DNA of 64,000 nucleotides from positions 186,001-250,000 of the forward strand of contig CP063848.1 in NCBI GenBank assembly GCA_015277795.1, written 5' to 3'. The translations under genes and the position numbers were made by a program. How positions within the stretch are numbered: the stretch's first letter is position 1; each line of letters begins with the position of its first letter. This document shows, one piece after another, positions 7,828 through 15,558 of this stretch. The stretch comes from Massilia sp. UMI-21 (GTDB lineage: Bacteria > Pseudomonadota > Gammaproteobacteria > Burkholderiales > Burkholderiaceae_D). The notes beneath the pieces are model-generated. The model worked only from the letters and a program-made list of their open reading frames with translations, ran no database searches and was not told the DNA's origin.

Positions 7828-9435
7828 TCAAGGCTTGCGCCATGCCTGCACGCGCGCGCTTTCGTTGCCGAGGCGGTCGACCGCGCTGACCAGCACCAGG
7901 TCGGCGCCGCCGAGCTTGGCGTCATCCGCGACGGTCCAGCCCACGCGCAGCGCCGGCACTACCGCGAAGCGCCACGCGCCCCCATGGCGGGACCAGACCG
8001 CGTACAGCGCGTTCGCCTTGCCGGCCTTGAGCCTGAGCGCGACGCCATCCTTGCCGCGCGTGGCCGTGACCAGCGGGGTTCCCGGGCCGTCCGATTTCAG
8101 CCAGGGGGTGGCCGGCACCAGCGCCTGGCCGGCGTAGGGTCCGGCGCGCAGCAGATCGCTGATGCCCTGGCGATTCTGGCTCAGGGCCGCCATGCTGAAG
8201 TGGACGTGGCCGCTCGACTGTGGACGCTGGCGCGTCAGGGCGATCTGGTCCAGGATTTCCTTCGGCTCGTAGGTCTTGGTCGGCGCCGCCGCGCCGATGC
8301 GGCTGGTGAACAGGCCCGGCCAGATATGGCGGCCTTGCGTGTTCTGGCTGAGCCAGTAGTCGAGCAGCACCGGGTAGGACTGGGCGGTCTGCGCGATCGG
8401 CCAGTACAGCTGCGGCGTGAAATAGTCGAGCCAGCCCTTCTCCAGCCACAGCTCGGCATCCGCGTACAGCTTGTCGTACTGCGAAAAGCCCGAGATGCCC
8501 GGCGGGCGGCGGTCCGGGCGCCCCATGCCGAACGGGCTGATGCCGAAGCGCACCCAGCTCTTTTCCTGGTGGATGCCCTTGTACATGGCCTCGATCAGGC
8601 GGTTGACGTTGTCGCGGCGCCAGGAAGGGCGATCGAGCTTGCCGCCACCCAGCAGATAGCGTTCCCAGGCCGGGCCGTCGGGGAAGTCGAGTTCCTTGGC
8701 CGACGGCTTGCCGCTGTTGTCCAGCGCCTGCGCATTGCCGGCCACATCCGGCGCGGCAATCGGGTAGGGGTAGAAGTAATCGTCGATGTGTACGCCGTCG
8801 ATGTCGTAGCGGCGCACCACGTCGAGGATGACGTCCATGGTCTGCTTCGACGCAGCCTCTTCGCCCGGGTCCATCCACATGAACTTCCCGTAACGCTTGA
8901 CCGCGTGCGGAATGGTGTTGGTGATGTGGTTCGGCGCGGCTGGCGAGCGCGCATTGTCGTGGCGCGCGCGGTAGGGGTTGAACCAGGCATGCAGCTCGAG
9001 GCCGCGCGCATGCGCTTCGGCGACCCAGAACTTGAGCGGGTCATACCAGGGCATTGGCGCCTTGCCCTGGGCGCCGGTCAGGTACTCGGACCAGGGCTCG
9101 ATCTTCGATGGGTAGATCGCATCGGCCGCCGGACGCACCTGCAGCACGATCGCGTTCAGGTTCAGGCTCACCGCGCGATCCAGGATCGCGATCGCCTCCG
9201 CCTGCTGTTGCGCGGCAGGCAAGCCCGGCTTGCTCGGCCAGTCGATATTGGCGACCGTCGAGACCCAGGCGGCGCGGAATTCGCGCGGCGCGGGCGGCGG
9301 CGTGTCGCCTGCCCCGGCTTCGGGAACGGTCGGCTGGGTGGTGCAGGCAGTCAGGAAGCTGCCCAGGGTCAGGGCACCGGCCATGCCGGCCATGCCGGCC
9401 AGGGTGAACGCACGTTTTTTCAGGTTGGGCTTCAA
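7828..9435 (-). CDS. digH: GHL10 (DUF187) glycosidase lipoprotein, DigH/YddW-like
   Basis: Lipoprotein of 535 residues: basic start MKPNLKKR, hydrophobic stretch, lipobox LTAC near residue 31, Pro-rich linker, then a glycosyl-hydrolase-like family 10 domain beginning REFRAAWVSTVANIDWPSK. E. coli YddW (DigH) of this family cuts peptide-free (denuded) peptidoglycan glycans. That matches its place between an amidase that makes denuded glycan and genes that use the sugars. The start is a TTG at 9435 with an AAGGAA ribosome site about 6 nt upstream; the next ATG (9393) would lose the basic signal-peptide n-region. Confidence 0.85.
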   Translation of the reverse strand: MKPNLKKRAFTLAGMAGMAGALTLGSFLTACTTQPTVPEAGAGDTPPPAPREFRAAWVSTVANIDWPSKPGLPAAQQQAEAIAILDRAVSLNLNAIVLQVRPAADAIYPSKIEPWSEYLTGAQGKAPMPWYDPLKFWVAEAHARGLELHAWFNPYRARHDNARSPAAPNHITNTIPHAVKRYGKFMWMDPGEEAASKQTMDVILDVVRRYDIDGVHIDDYFYPYPIAAPDVAGNAQALDNSGKPSAKELDFPDGPAWERYLLGGGKLDRPSWRRDNVNRLIEAMYKGIHQEKSWVRFGISPFGMGRPDRRPPGISGFSQYDKLYADAELWLEKGWLDYFTPQLYWPIAQTAQSYPVLLDYWLSQNTQGRHIWPGLFTSRIGAAAPTKTYEPKEILDQIALTRQRPQSSGHVHFSMAALSQNRQGISDLLRAGPYAGQALVPATPWLKSDGPGTPLVTATRGKDGVALRLKAGKANALYAVWSRHGGAWRFAVVPALRVGWTVADDAKLGGADLVLVSAVDRLGNESARVQAWRKP

Positions 9436-9456
9436 ATCCGTTCCTTCATTCTATTC

Positions 9457-10599
9457 TCAGACTTTGACGAACCACCGCTTGCGCCACATGCCGAGCGCGA
9501 TCGCGAACATGCAGGCGTTGAACAGGATGGCATATAACAGCGAGGTATTGGCGGCGCCCAGCGGCAGCGCCTTGATCGGGCCGTACAGCATGCGGCCGAG
9601 CGACAGCTGGCTGCCGTCCGGCTGTGCCAGCTTGATAAAACCGAACATCTTGGCGACGAAGCCCGAGAACGCAAAGATGAACAGCGCGTTCATGCCGTAG
9701 ATGACGAACGGCGTGGCCCAGGCGGCCGCGCGCTCGCGCACCACCTTGTAGGGATTGGCGTCGAGCAGCCAGTAGAACATGCTGAAGGCGAGCAGCGCCC
9801 AGCCGCTGGTCCACAGGCAGTAGGATACCGTCCACAGGCTTTTATTGATCGGCATGAGCACCGCGTCCAGGCTCGAGCCCAGGGCCAGCAGCACCAGCCC
9901 GGCAAACAGCATCCACGCGGTCTGCTCGACGCGCGCCAGCTTCAGGGCCAGCAGGCGCCCGGCGAGCACGCCGAACAGCTGGCTGCACAGGGCGGGGATG
10001 GTGCTGACCAGGCCTTCCGGATCCCAGGTCTTCGATTGCACCCACAGGTGGCCGTCCAGCAGCATGCGATCGACGTACGCGCCGAAATCCTGGCCCGGCG
10101 CCAGCACGCCGGCCCCGATGCCCGGCACCGGCACCCACAGCATCAGCACCGAGTACAGCGCCAGCAGGCCGGCGATCACGGCCAGTTGGGCGCGCCAGCC
10201 GAGGTAGACGACGATCGGCGCGGCCAGCAGCGTGCACAGGGCGATGCGCTGCAGCACGCCCGGAATGCGCACGGTCTCGAAGTCGAAGCGCGGGATCAGG
10301 TTCAGCAGGAAGCCGATCAGGAAAATCAGCGCGGCGCGCCTGGCCAGCTTGATCAGCAGGCGTGGCTTGTCGGCGCCGGCGGCGGCCAGCCGCCCCAGCG
10401 ACAAGGTCATGGCGACGCCGCCGATGAACAGGAAGAAGGGGAAGATGCAGTCGGTGAAGGTCCAGCCGTTCCATTTGGCGTGGGCCAGCTGCGCATGCAG
10501 GTTGCCCCAGTCGCCCGGATTGTTCACGAGGACCATCGCGGCGATGGTAAAGCCGCGGAAGGCGTCGAGCGAGGTCAGGCGCACGGGTACATCGCGCAT
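9457..10599 (-). CDS. nagX: NagX/DUF5009 (heparan-acetyltransferase-like) membrane protein
   Basis: Inner-membrane protein of 380 residues with about ten predicted helices. It begins RLTSLDAFRGFTIAAMVLVN and carries FTDCIFPFFLFIGG, the signature of the COG4299/DUF5009 family, related to heparan-alpha-glucosaminide N-acetyltransferase. Family members are recurrently found in GlcNAc and MurNAc utilisation clusters (nagX) and have been proposed to transport or acetylate amino sugars. Here it lies 21 bp before the glycosidase gene and follows the permease gene after a 145-bp gap that holds a REP-like repeat pair. Uptake of murein sugars across the inner membrane is the favoured inference. Confidence 0.85.
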   Translation of the reverse strand: MRDVPVRLTSLDAFRGFTIAAMVLVNNPGDWGNLHAQLAHAKWNGWTFTDCIFPFFLFIGGVAMTLSLGRLAAAGADKPRLLIKLARRAALIFLIGFLLNLIPRFDFETVRIPGVLQRIALCTLLAAPIVVYLGWRAQLAVIAGLLALYSVLMLWVPVPGIGAGVLAPGQDFGAYVDRMLLDGHLWVQSKTWDPEGLVSTIPALCSQLFGVLAGRLLALKLARVEQTAWMLFAGLVLLALGSSLDAVLMPINKSLWTVSYCLWTSGWALLAFSMFYWLLDANPYKVVRERAAAWATPFVIYGMNALFIFAFSGFVAKMFGFIKLAQPDGSQLSLGRMLYGPIKALPLGAANTSLLYAILFNACMFAIALGMWRKRWFVKV

Positions 10600-10627
10600 T
10601 ACTGCATGGTCTCCTTGTGATTGTTCT

Positions 10628-10734
10628 GTAGGGTGGTCGGCTCGGCCGACCGCGCGTTCAACCTGCTGATGAATGGACGATACATCTGCTCATGTGATGG
10701 CTGGACGCGTGGGCGGGAGACCCGCCCACCCTAC
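10628..10734. repeat. REP/BIME-like pair of inverted palindromic repeats
   Basis: Two copies of a roughly 30-bp unit face each other in the gap between the permease and nagX genes. One starts GTAGGGTGGTCGG (10628) and the other, read on the minus strand from 10734, starts GTAGGGTGGGCGG. Each has an internal palindrome (GGTCGG..CCGACC and GGGCGGG..CCCGCCC) and ends CGCG(T). This is the architecture of REP/BIME elements. It could modulate mRNA stability between the two genes. Confidence 0.7.
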
Positions 10735-10744
10735 GTACTTATGG

Positions 10745-12010
10745 CTACTTTTTACCGAACTCGGGGTCGATCTTCACCAGCGCCGCCATGATGAAGGCGG
10801 GAACGGTCGACAAACACGCCCAGATGAAGAAGTGCTGGTAGCCGAGGTATTCCTGCAGCTCGCCGCTCCACATGCCCGGCACCATCATGCCGAGCGCCAT
10901 CAGGCCGGTGCAGATCGCGTAGTGGGCGGTCTTGTGCTCGCCCTCGGAGACCATGATCATGTACAGCATCATCGCGGTGAAGCCGAAGCCGTAGCCGAAC
11001 TGCTCGACGGCCAGCGAGGCGCACACCACGGCGAAGCTGGTCGGCTGGGCCTGCGACAGGTAGACGAACACCAGGTCCGGCAGGTGCACCGCGAACACCA
11101 TCAGCCACAGGCAGCGCTTCAGGCCCAGGCGCGAGATCAGGTAGCCGCCGGCCAGTCCGCCCAGGGTCAGGAACGCGATGCCGATGGTGCCGTAGGCGAT
11201 GCCGTACTGCTCGGTGGTGAGGCCCAGGCCGCCATTCGCCAGCGGGTCTTTCAGGAAAGGCGCCACCAGCTTGAGCAGCTGGGCCTCGCCCAGCCGGAAG
11301 GTCAGGATGAAACCCAGGATCAGCCAGATGTCGCGCTTGCGGAAGAACAGCGCGAAGGTCACGAAGAAGTCGCGCAGCGGATTGCTGCTGCCTTTCACCG
11401 CGTGGTCGCTGTCCGGCTTGGGCAGGACCAGCTGGTGCCACATGAAGGCCGCGAAGAACAGACCGGCCAGCACGAAGAACACGATCGACCAGGCCTGGTT
11501 GACGTCGCCCAGCTGGGTAGCAAGGTAGCCGGCCAGCACCACCAGCGGGCCTTGCCCCGCCAGGGTCGCCAGGCGGTAGAAGGTCGAGCGCACCCCGACG
11601 AAGGCCGCCTGCTGCTGCTGGCGCAGGCCGAGCATGTAGAAGCCGTCGGCCGAGATGTCATGGGTGGCGGAGCTGAATGCCATCAGCCACATCACGGCCA
11701 GGCTGGCGACGAAGAAGTTCGGCAGGTGCAGCGACATGCCCACCGCGACCAGCGAGGCCGCGACCGCCAGCTGCAGCAGCACGGTCCAGCGGCGCTTGGT
11801 GCCGAACATGTCGACGATCGGCGACCACAGGGGCTTGATCACCCACGGCAGGTACAGCAGGCTGGTATAGAAGGCGATGTCGGAGTTCGATACGCCCATG
11901 TCCTTGTACATGATGACCGAGAGGCTCATCACCACGACGTAGGGGATGGCCTGGGCGAAGTACAGGGACGGCACCCAAAACCACGGGCTCTTGGCTTGCG
12001 AAGTCTGCAT
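10745..12010 (-). CDS. ampG: MFS permease, AmpG-like muropeptide transporter
   Basis: Twelve-helix major facilitator protein of 421 residues. MQTSQAKSPWFWVPSLYFAQ leads into helix 1, then the loop D-M-F-G-T-K-R-R between helices 2 and 3, and later GYLISRLGLKR. The pattern (SLYFAQAIPYVVVMSLSVIMYKDMG) matches the AmpG/SLC33-like branch, which imports GlcNAc-anhydroMurNAc and its peptides. The ATG at 12010 is chosen because sequence further upstream loses all family similarity. It lies 59 bp downstream of murQ with a small hairpin between. AmpG identity rests on family resemblance plus gene context; another murein-sugar permease is possible. Confidence 0.8.
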   Translation of the reverse strand: MQTSQAKSPWFWVPSLYFAQAIPYVVVMSLSVIMYKDMGVSNSDIAFYTSLLYLPWVIKPLWSPIVDMFGTKRRWTVLLQLAVAASLVAVGMSLHLPNFFVASLAVMWLMAFSSATHDISADGFYMLGLRQQQQAAFVGVRSTFYRLATLAGQGPLVVLAGYLATQLGDVNQAWSIVFFVLAGLFFAAFMWHQLVLPKPDSDHAVKGSSNPLRDFFVTFALFFRKRDIWLILGFILTFRLGEAQLLKLVAPFLKDPLANGGLGLTTEQYGIAYGTIGIAFLTLGGLAGGYLISRLGLKRCLWLMVFAVHLPDLVFVYLSQAQPTSFAVVCASLAVEQFGYGFGFTAMMLYMIMVSEGEHKTAHYAICTGLMALGMMVPGMWSGELQEYLGYQHFFIWACLSTVPAFIMAALVKIDPEFGKK

Positions 12011-12035
12011 AGTTCTTTCGTGGTCGTCAGGTGCG

Positions 12036-12062
12036 GTACGCCTCGAAGGACTTGAGGCGTAC
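12036..12062. other. Hairpin between murQ and the permease gene
   Basis: Perfect 9-bp inverted repeat GTACGCCTC / GAGGCGTAC with a 9-nt loop, just after the murQ stop and 26 bp before the permease start. It has no T-run, so it is more likely an mRNA-processing or attenuating hairpin than a terminator. Confidence 0.5.
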
Positions 12063-12069
12063 GGACGTC

Positions 12070-12948
12070 TTACGCGATGGCTTCGCGCACGCTGCCGTGC
12101 GCCGCCTCCAGGAGGGCTTGCGCCTGCTCGACACTGGTTTGTTTGATCAGGGCCACCACCGCGGTCTTGACGTGGTAGCCGCACTGCTCGAGCACCGCCT
12201 GCGCGGCTGCGTCGTCGGCGCCGGTGGCGAACACGGTCAGGCGGATGGCGCGTCGCACCAGCTTGGCGTTGGTAGCCTTCAAGTCTACCATCAGGTTGCC
12301 GTACACCTTGTGCAGGCGGACCATCAATGCGCTGGAAAAGGTGTTCAGTGCGATCTTCTGCGAGGTACCGGCCTTCAGGCGGGTGGAGCCCGAGATGACT
12401 TCCGGCCCGGTGTCGAGCGTGATGCCGATCTCGGCATCCTTGGCCACCGGGGCGTCGGCATTGTTGGCGAAACCGACCGTCAGCGCGCCTGCCGTGCGTG
12501 CGGCGTCCAACGCGCCCAGCACGTAGGGCGTGAAACCGGATGCGGCGATCAGCAGCACCACGTCGTTGGCGCCCACGTTCACGTTGCGCAGGTCGGCGGC
12601 GCCCTGGTCGAAATCGTCCTCGGCGCCTTCGACTGCGACGAACATCGCGTCCTGGCCGCCGGCCAGCAGCGCGACCGCGCGCTCGTGCGGCCACGAGAAG
12701 GTCGGGTACAGCTCGACGCTGTCGAGCACACCGAGGCGGCCCGAGGTGCCGGCGCCGACGTAGATCAGGCGCCCGCCCGCTTCCACGCGCGGCAGCGCGG
12801 CGGTGACGGCGGCGGCGATGCGCGGCGCGGCGGCGCGTACCGCGTTGACGGCGTTGAGCTGGTCGTCGACCAGGACCTTGACCAGCTCCACGGTCGGGTA
12901 CTGGTCGAGGGAAGCGTGGTCCTGGGCCGGGGTTTCGGTTTTCAGCAT
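12070..12948 (-). CDS. murQ: N-acetylmuramic acid 6-phosphate etherase
   Basis: Cytoplasmic SIS-domain lyase that splits the lactyl ether of MurNAc-6P to give GlcNAc-6P and D-lactate, the step that joins murein recycling to amino-sugar metabolism. The 292-residue length is normal. The SIS core RLIYVGAGTSGRLGVLDSVE and the downstream GFANNADAPVAKDAEIGI segment, with catalytic-type acidic residues, are clear. It is the first gene of the minus-strand salvage operon, preceded by a 126-bp gap holding a possible regulator site. A MurNAc-6P source is needed; the BadF-type kinase of the same operon is the candidate. Confidence 0.96.
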   Translation of the reverse strand: MLKTETPAQDHASLDQYPTVELVKVLVDDQLNAVNAVRAAAPRIAAAVTAALPRVEAGGRLIYVGAGTSGRLGVLDSVELYPTFSWPHERAVALLAGGQDAMFVAVEGAEDDFDQGAADLRNVNVGANDVVLLIAASGFTPYVLGALDAARTAGALTVGFANNADAPVAKDAEIGITLDTGPEVISGSTRLKAGTSQKIALNTFSSALMVRLHKVYGNLMVDLKATNAKLVRRAIRLTVFATGADDAAAQAVLEQCGYHVKTAVVALIKQTSVEQAQALLEAAHGSVREAIA

Positions 12949-12981
12949 TGCCGTCTCTTCTGGTGCGGAGTGATCGATAAA

Positions 12982-12998
12982 ACCAGTGTAATACCAAT
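12982..12998. promoter_or_regulatory. Possible GntR-type operator upstream of murQ
   Basis: The sequence accagtgtaataccaat, 34 bp upstream of the murQ start, shares the pattern ACCA-N5/6-ATACCAAT with the region upstream of gntR (13919-13938). The half site ATTGGTAT resembles operators of NagR/DasR-type regulators, but here the halves are direct rather than inverted. Binding is inferred only. Confidence 0.35.
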
Positions 12999-13074
12999 TG
13001 CCCTGGACGGCCCATGAAAGCTGGGGCCGTCGTCATGCCGAAAAGTTATGCTGCGCCAGGGCGCCCGATAAGCC

Positions 13075-13815
13075 TCAGGCGCTCGGCCGGCGCAATTCGG
13101 CAACGAAATCGTAATGGTCGCTGAGACAGTAGGAATGCGTCAGCTCCACCGGCTCGCCCGATTCCAGGTAGCCGACCCGCGTGATGAACAGCACCGCGCG
13201 GCCTTCCGGCACGTCCAGGCGCGCCGCCAGTTCGGCCGACGCATTCATGGCGCGCAGGTGCTGCAGCGCGCGCACCGGCATGTGTCCGGTCTTGGCCAGG
13301 TGCGCGTACAGCGAGCCGCCGACGTTCTCGGGACGCGGCAGCACGGTGGCCGGAATCACGCTGACTTCATAGGCCATCACCACCTCGTCGGCCAGGCGCA
13401 GGCGTTCGAGGCGCGCCACCCGCGTGTTCGGCGACAGGCCGAGCGACAGCTGTTCGTCGGCGTCGGCCAGCATCACCTCGCGCCGCAGCCAGTGGCTGCC
13501 GGGCGTGTAGCCGCGCTGCTGCAACTGCTCGGAGAAACTGGACAGGTCCGACAGCGGCTGCTCGATGCGCGGCGCGATGTAATTGCCGGAACCGCGCCGC
13601 CGCACCACCAGGCCCTGTTCGACCAGTTGGTCGATCGCCTTGCGCGCGGTCACGCGCGACACGTCGAGCTGCTCGGACAGCGTGCGCTCGGAAGGCAGCG
13701 CCTGGTCGGCCTGGTAGCGGCCGTCGCGCACGTCTTGTGCGAGCTTGCGCGCCAACTGCATGTACAGTGGCGAGTTGTCGTTCAGGTCGACGTGGAAGGT
13801 GGGCTGGCTTGTCAT
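13075..13815 (-). CDS. GntR/HutC-family transcriptional regulator with UTRA domain
   Basis: Regulator of 246 residues: N-terminal winged helix (about 12-78; SPLYMQLARKLAQDVRDGRY and LPSERTLSEQLDVSRVTARKAI), then a UTRA ligand domain (about 95-240). NagR/DasR/NagQ regulators of amino-sugar metabolism have this architecture and respond to GlcNAc-6P or related phosphosugars. The start at 13815 (MTSQPTFHVDLN) is preferred over an upstream in-frame ATG that adds 40 residues foreign to the family. It lies between murQ and the divergent beta-lactamase-fold gene, well placed to control both (inference). Confidence 0.88.
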   Translation of the reverse strand: MTSQPTFHVDLNDNSPLYMQLARKLAQDVRDGRYQADQALPSERTLSEQLDVSRVTARKAIDQLVEQGLVVRRRGSGNYIAPRIEQPLSDLSSFSEQLQQRGYTPGSHWLRREVMLADADEQLSLGLSPNTRVARLERLRLADEVVMAYEVSVIPATVLPRPENVGGSLYAHLAKTGHMPVRALQHLRAMNASAELAARLDVPEGRAVLFITRVGYLESGEPVELTHSYCLSDHYDFVAELRRPSA

Positions 13816-13918
13816 CGGCGTGGTGAGAATGTCACGTGCAGTGTAATGGCAACATTCGCTTCCGACACGGCGCATCCCATGAAAAAGCTTTGTATATGCA
13901 TGCTCCTGGCTTATGAGC

Positions 13919-13938
13919 ATACCACTTGATACCAATAT
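13919..13938. promoter_or_regulatory. Possible GntR-type operator in the gntR / hydrolase intergenic region
   Basis: ATACCACTTGATACCAATAT contains two direct ATACCA units 10 bp apart (one helical turn) and matches the site-like sequence upstream of murQ. It lies between the divergent gntR and hydrolase genes. Recognition by the GntR protein is a guess from position and similarity. Confidence 0.35.
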
Positions 13939-14060
13939 AAATGGGTTATGCCAAGGCCACGGCTATTCATTTGGCAATCCTTCCTGTCACTCCGTATCCT
14001 CATCCGCAGATTGCCAAGTACTTTATCGATGAGCAGCCGCCAGGCCGACAAGGAGACCGG

Positions 14061-15449
14061 ATGAACGAGCGCAGGCGAAACCTGTTGGGCATGGCGCTGC
14101 TGGGCATGGCCGAGCCACTGTTCGCAGCGCCGTTCGCGCCCGCGAGCTCACCTGGCATGCCGGCCGCCGCACGCCGGGCGCTGGACGCCGAACTGGCGGC
14201 CGTCGTCAACGATCCGGCGATGCAACTGGCCAGCCTGTCGGTGGTGGCGGTCCGCGCCGGCCAGCCGGTATATGAACAGGCGTTCGGGCGCCGCTTCATC
14301 GGCAAGGGCAGCCTGCCCGACCGGCCGGCCACGCCTGCAACCCTGTTCCGGATCGCCTCGATCTCCAAGATGATGACCACGCTGGGCCTGATGCGCCTGG
14401 TCGAGGCGGGCCGCATGGACCTCGAGGCCGACGTCTCCGCCTACCTGGGCTTCGGCCTGCGCAACCCGCACTTCCCGGACCGCCCCATCACCCTGCGCAG
14501 CCTGCTCACGCATCGCTCGTCGCTGCGCGACGAAGGCGGCTATTCCTGGCCGCTGAGCACCGCGCTGAAGGACGTGCTGCTGCCGGGCGCACCGCTGTAC
14601 GGCGACGGCAAGATGTGGTCGAACCGGGCCGGACCGGGCGAGTACTTCACCTACTGTAACCTCGGCTGGGGAGTGATCGGCACGGCGATGGAACGCGTGA
14701 CAGGCGAGCGCTTCGACCTCTTGATGCAGCGCCTGCTGCTGCAGCCGCTCGGCATCGATGCCGGCTTCCTCCCTGCGGCGCTGCCACCCATGGCGCTGGA
14801 CAAGCTGGCCACCCTGTATCGCAAGCGCACGGTCGACACCGAGATCTGGAACGCCGAAGGCCCCTGGATACCTCAGGTGGACGACTTTTCGGTAACGCCG
14901 CCGGCGCTGCCCGCCGGTATCGCAAGCTACGTCCCCGGCACCAATGCCACCCCCTTCAGCCCGACCGGCGGGCTGCGCATCACCGCGCGCGACATGGGCG
15001 TCATCATGCGCATGCTGATGCACGGCGGCGTGCATGGCGACGGCCGAGACGGCGCCCGGCTGTTCCAGCGCAGCACGCTCGAGCGCATGTTCGCGCGCCA
15101 GTGGACCTTCGATGCCAAGGCCGGCAACGGCGATTCGCTGGGCGGCGTGTTCAATGCCTGGGGACTGGGCAATGCCCACTTTCCGGATCGGCCCGGCATG
15201 GCGCTGGTCGAAGGCGGCGGCTTCGACGCGGTCGGCCACCTGGGCGACGCCTATGGCCTGCGCTCGGTGTTCGCGGCCGACCTGGCGCGCGGCAACGGCA
15301 TGATCGTGCTGGCCGGCGGCAGCGCGGCCGACCCGGAACTGCAAAAAGGACGCTATTCGGCGCTGGCGCGCTACGAGGAGCGCATCCTGACGGCGCTGTA
15401 CCGTCATGCCATTGCCGGCAACGACGTCAGCCAACCGGCAGCAACATGA
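14061..15449 (+). CDS. Serine beta-lactamase-fold hydrolase (class C/EstB/DD-peptidase-like)
   Basis: Exported protein of 462 residues with a signal peptide (MNERRRNLLGMALLGMAEPLFAA). Active-site motifs of the class C beta-lactamase/penicillin-binding fold are present: SxxK as S-I-S-K in RIASISKMM, YxN as Y-C-N in TYCNLGWGVIG, and H-L-G in FDAVGHLGDAYG in place of KTG. Such proteins include D-aminopeptidases, DD-peptidases and esterases as well as beta-lactamases, so substrate cannot be read from sequence. Start 14061 has an AAGGAGA ribosome site. Its place between gntR and dadA suggests release of D-Ala or D-amino peptides in the periplasm (inference). Confidence 0.88.
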   Translation: MNERRRNLLGMALLGMAEPLFAAPFAPASSPGMPAAARRALDAELAAVVNDPAMQLASLSVVAVRAGQPVYEQAFGRRFIGKGSLPDRPATPATLFRIASISKMMTTLGLMRLVEAGRMDLEADVSAYLGFGLRNPHFPDRPITLRSLLTHRSSLRDEGGYSWPLSTALKDVLLPGAPLYGDGKMWSNRAGPGEYFTYCNLGWGVIGTAMERVTGERFDLLMQRLLLQPLGIDAGFLPAALPPMALDKLATLYRKRTVDTEIWNAEGPWIPQVDDFSVTPPALPAGIASYVPGTNATPFSPTGGLRITARDMGVIMRMLMHGGVHGDGRDGARLFQRSTLERMFARQWTFDAKAGNGDSLGGVFNAWGLGNAHFPDRPGMALVEGGGFDAVGHLGDAYGLRSVFAADLARGNGMIVLAGGSAADPELQKGRYSALARYEERILTALYRHAIAGNDVSQPAAT

Positions 15450-15558
15450 TGTCAATGCGTACATATACCGCGGTTATGACGCCCGGCAGCACTTTCATTG
15501 GCCCTTGTCGGGCCCGGAGCCTAAGCTCCCCCCTCGTCACCAATAAGAAGAGTGCAGG

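Noticed and set aside
10673..12055. Plus-strand open frame of 460 codons opposite the AmpG-like gene
   Set aside because: His/Gln/Gly-rich composition typical of antisense GC-rich frames.
14061..15449. True antibiotic-inactivating AmpC beta-lactamase
   Set aside because: SxxK and YxN are present, but the KTG motif is replaced by HLG and the length (462) and context fit the broader esterase/peptidase group.
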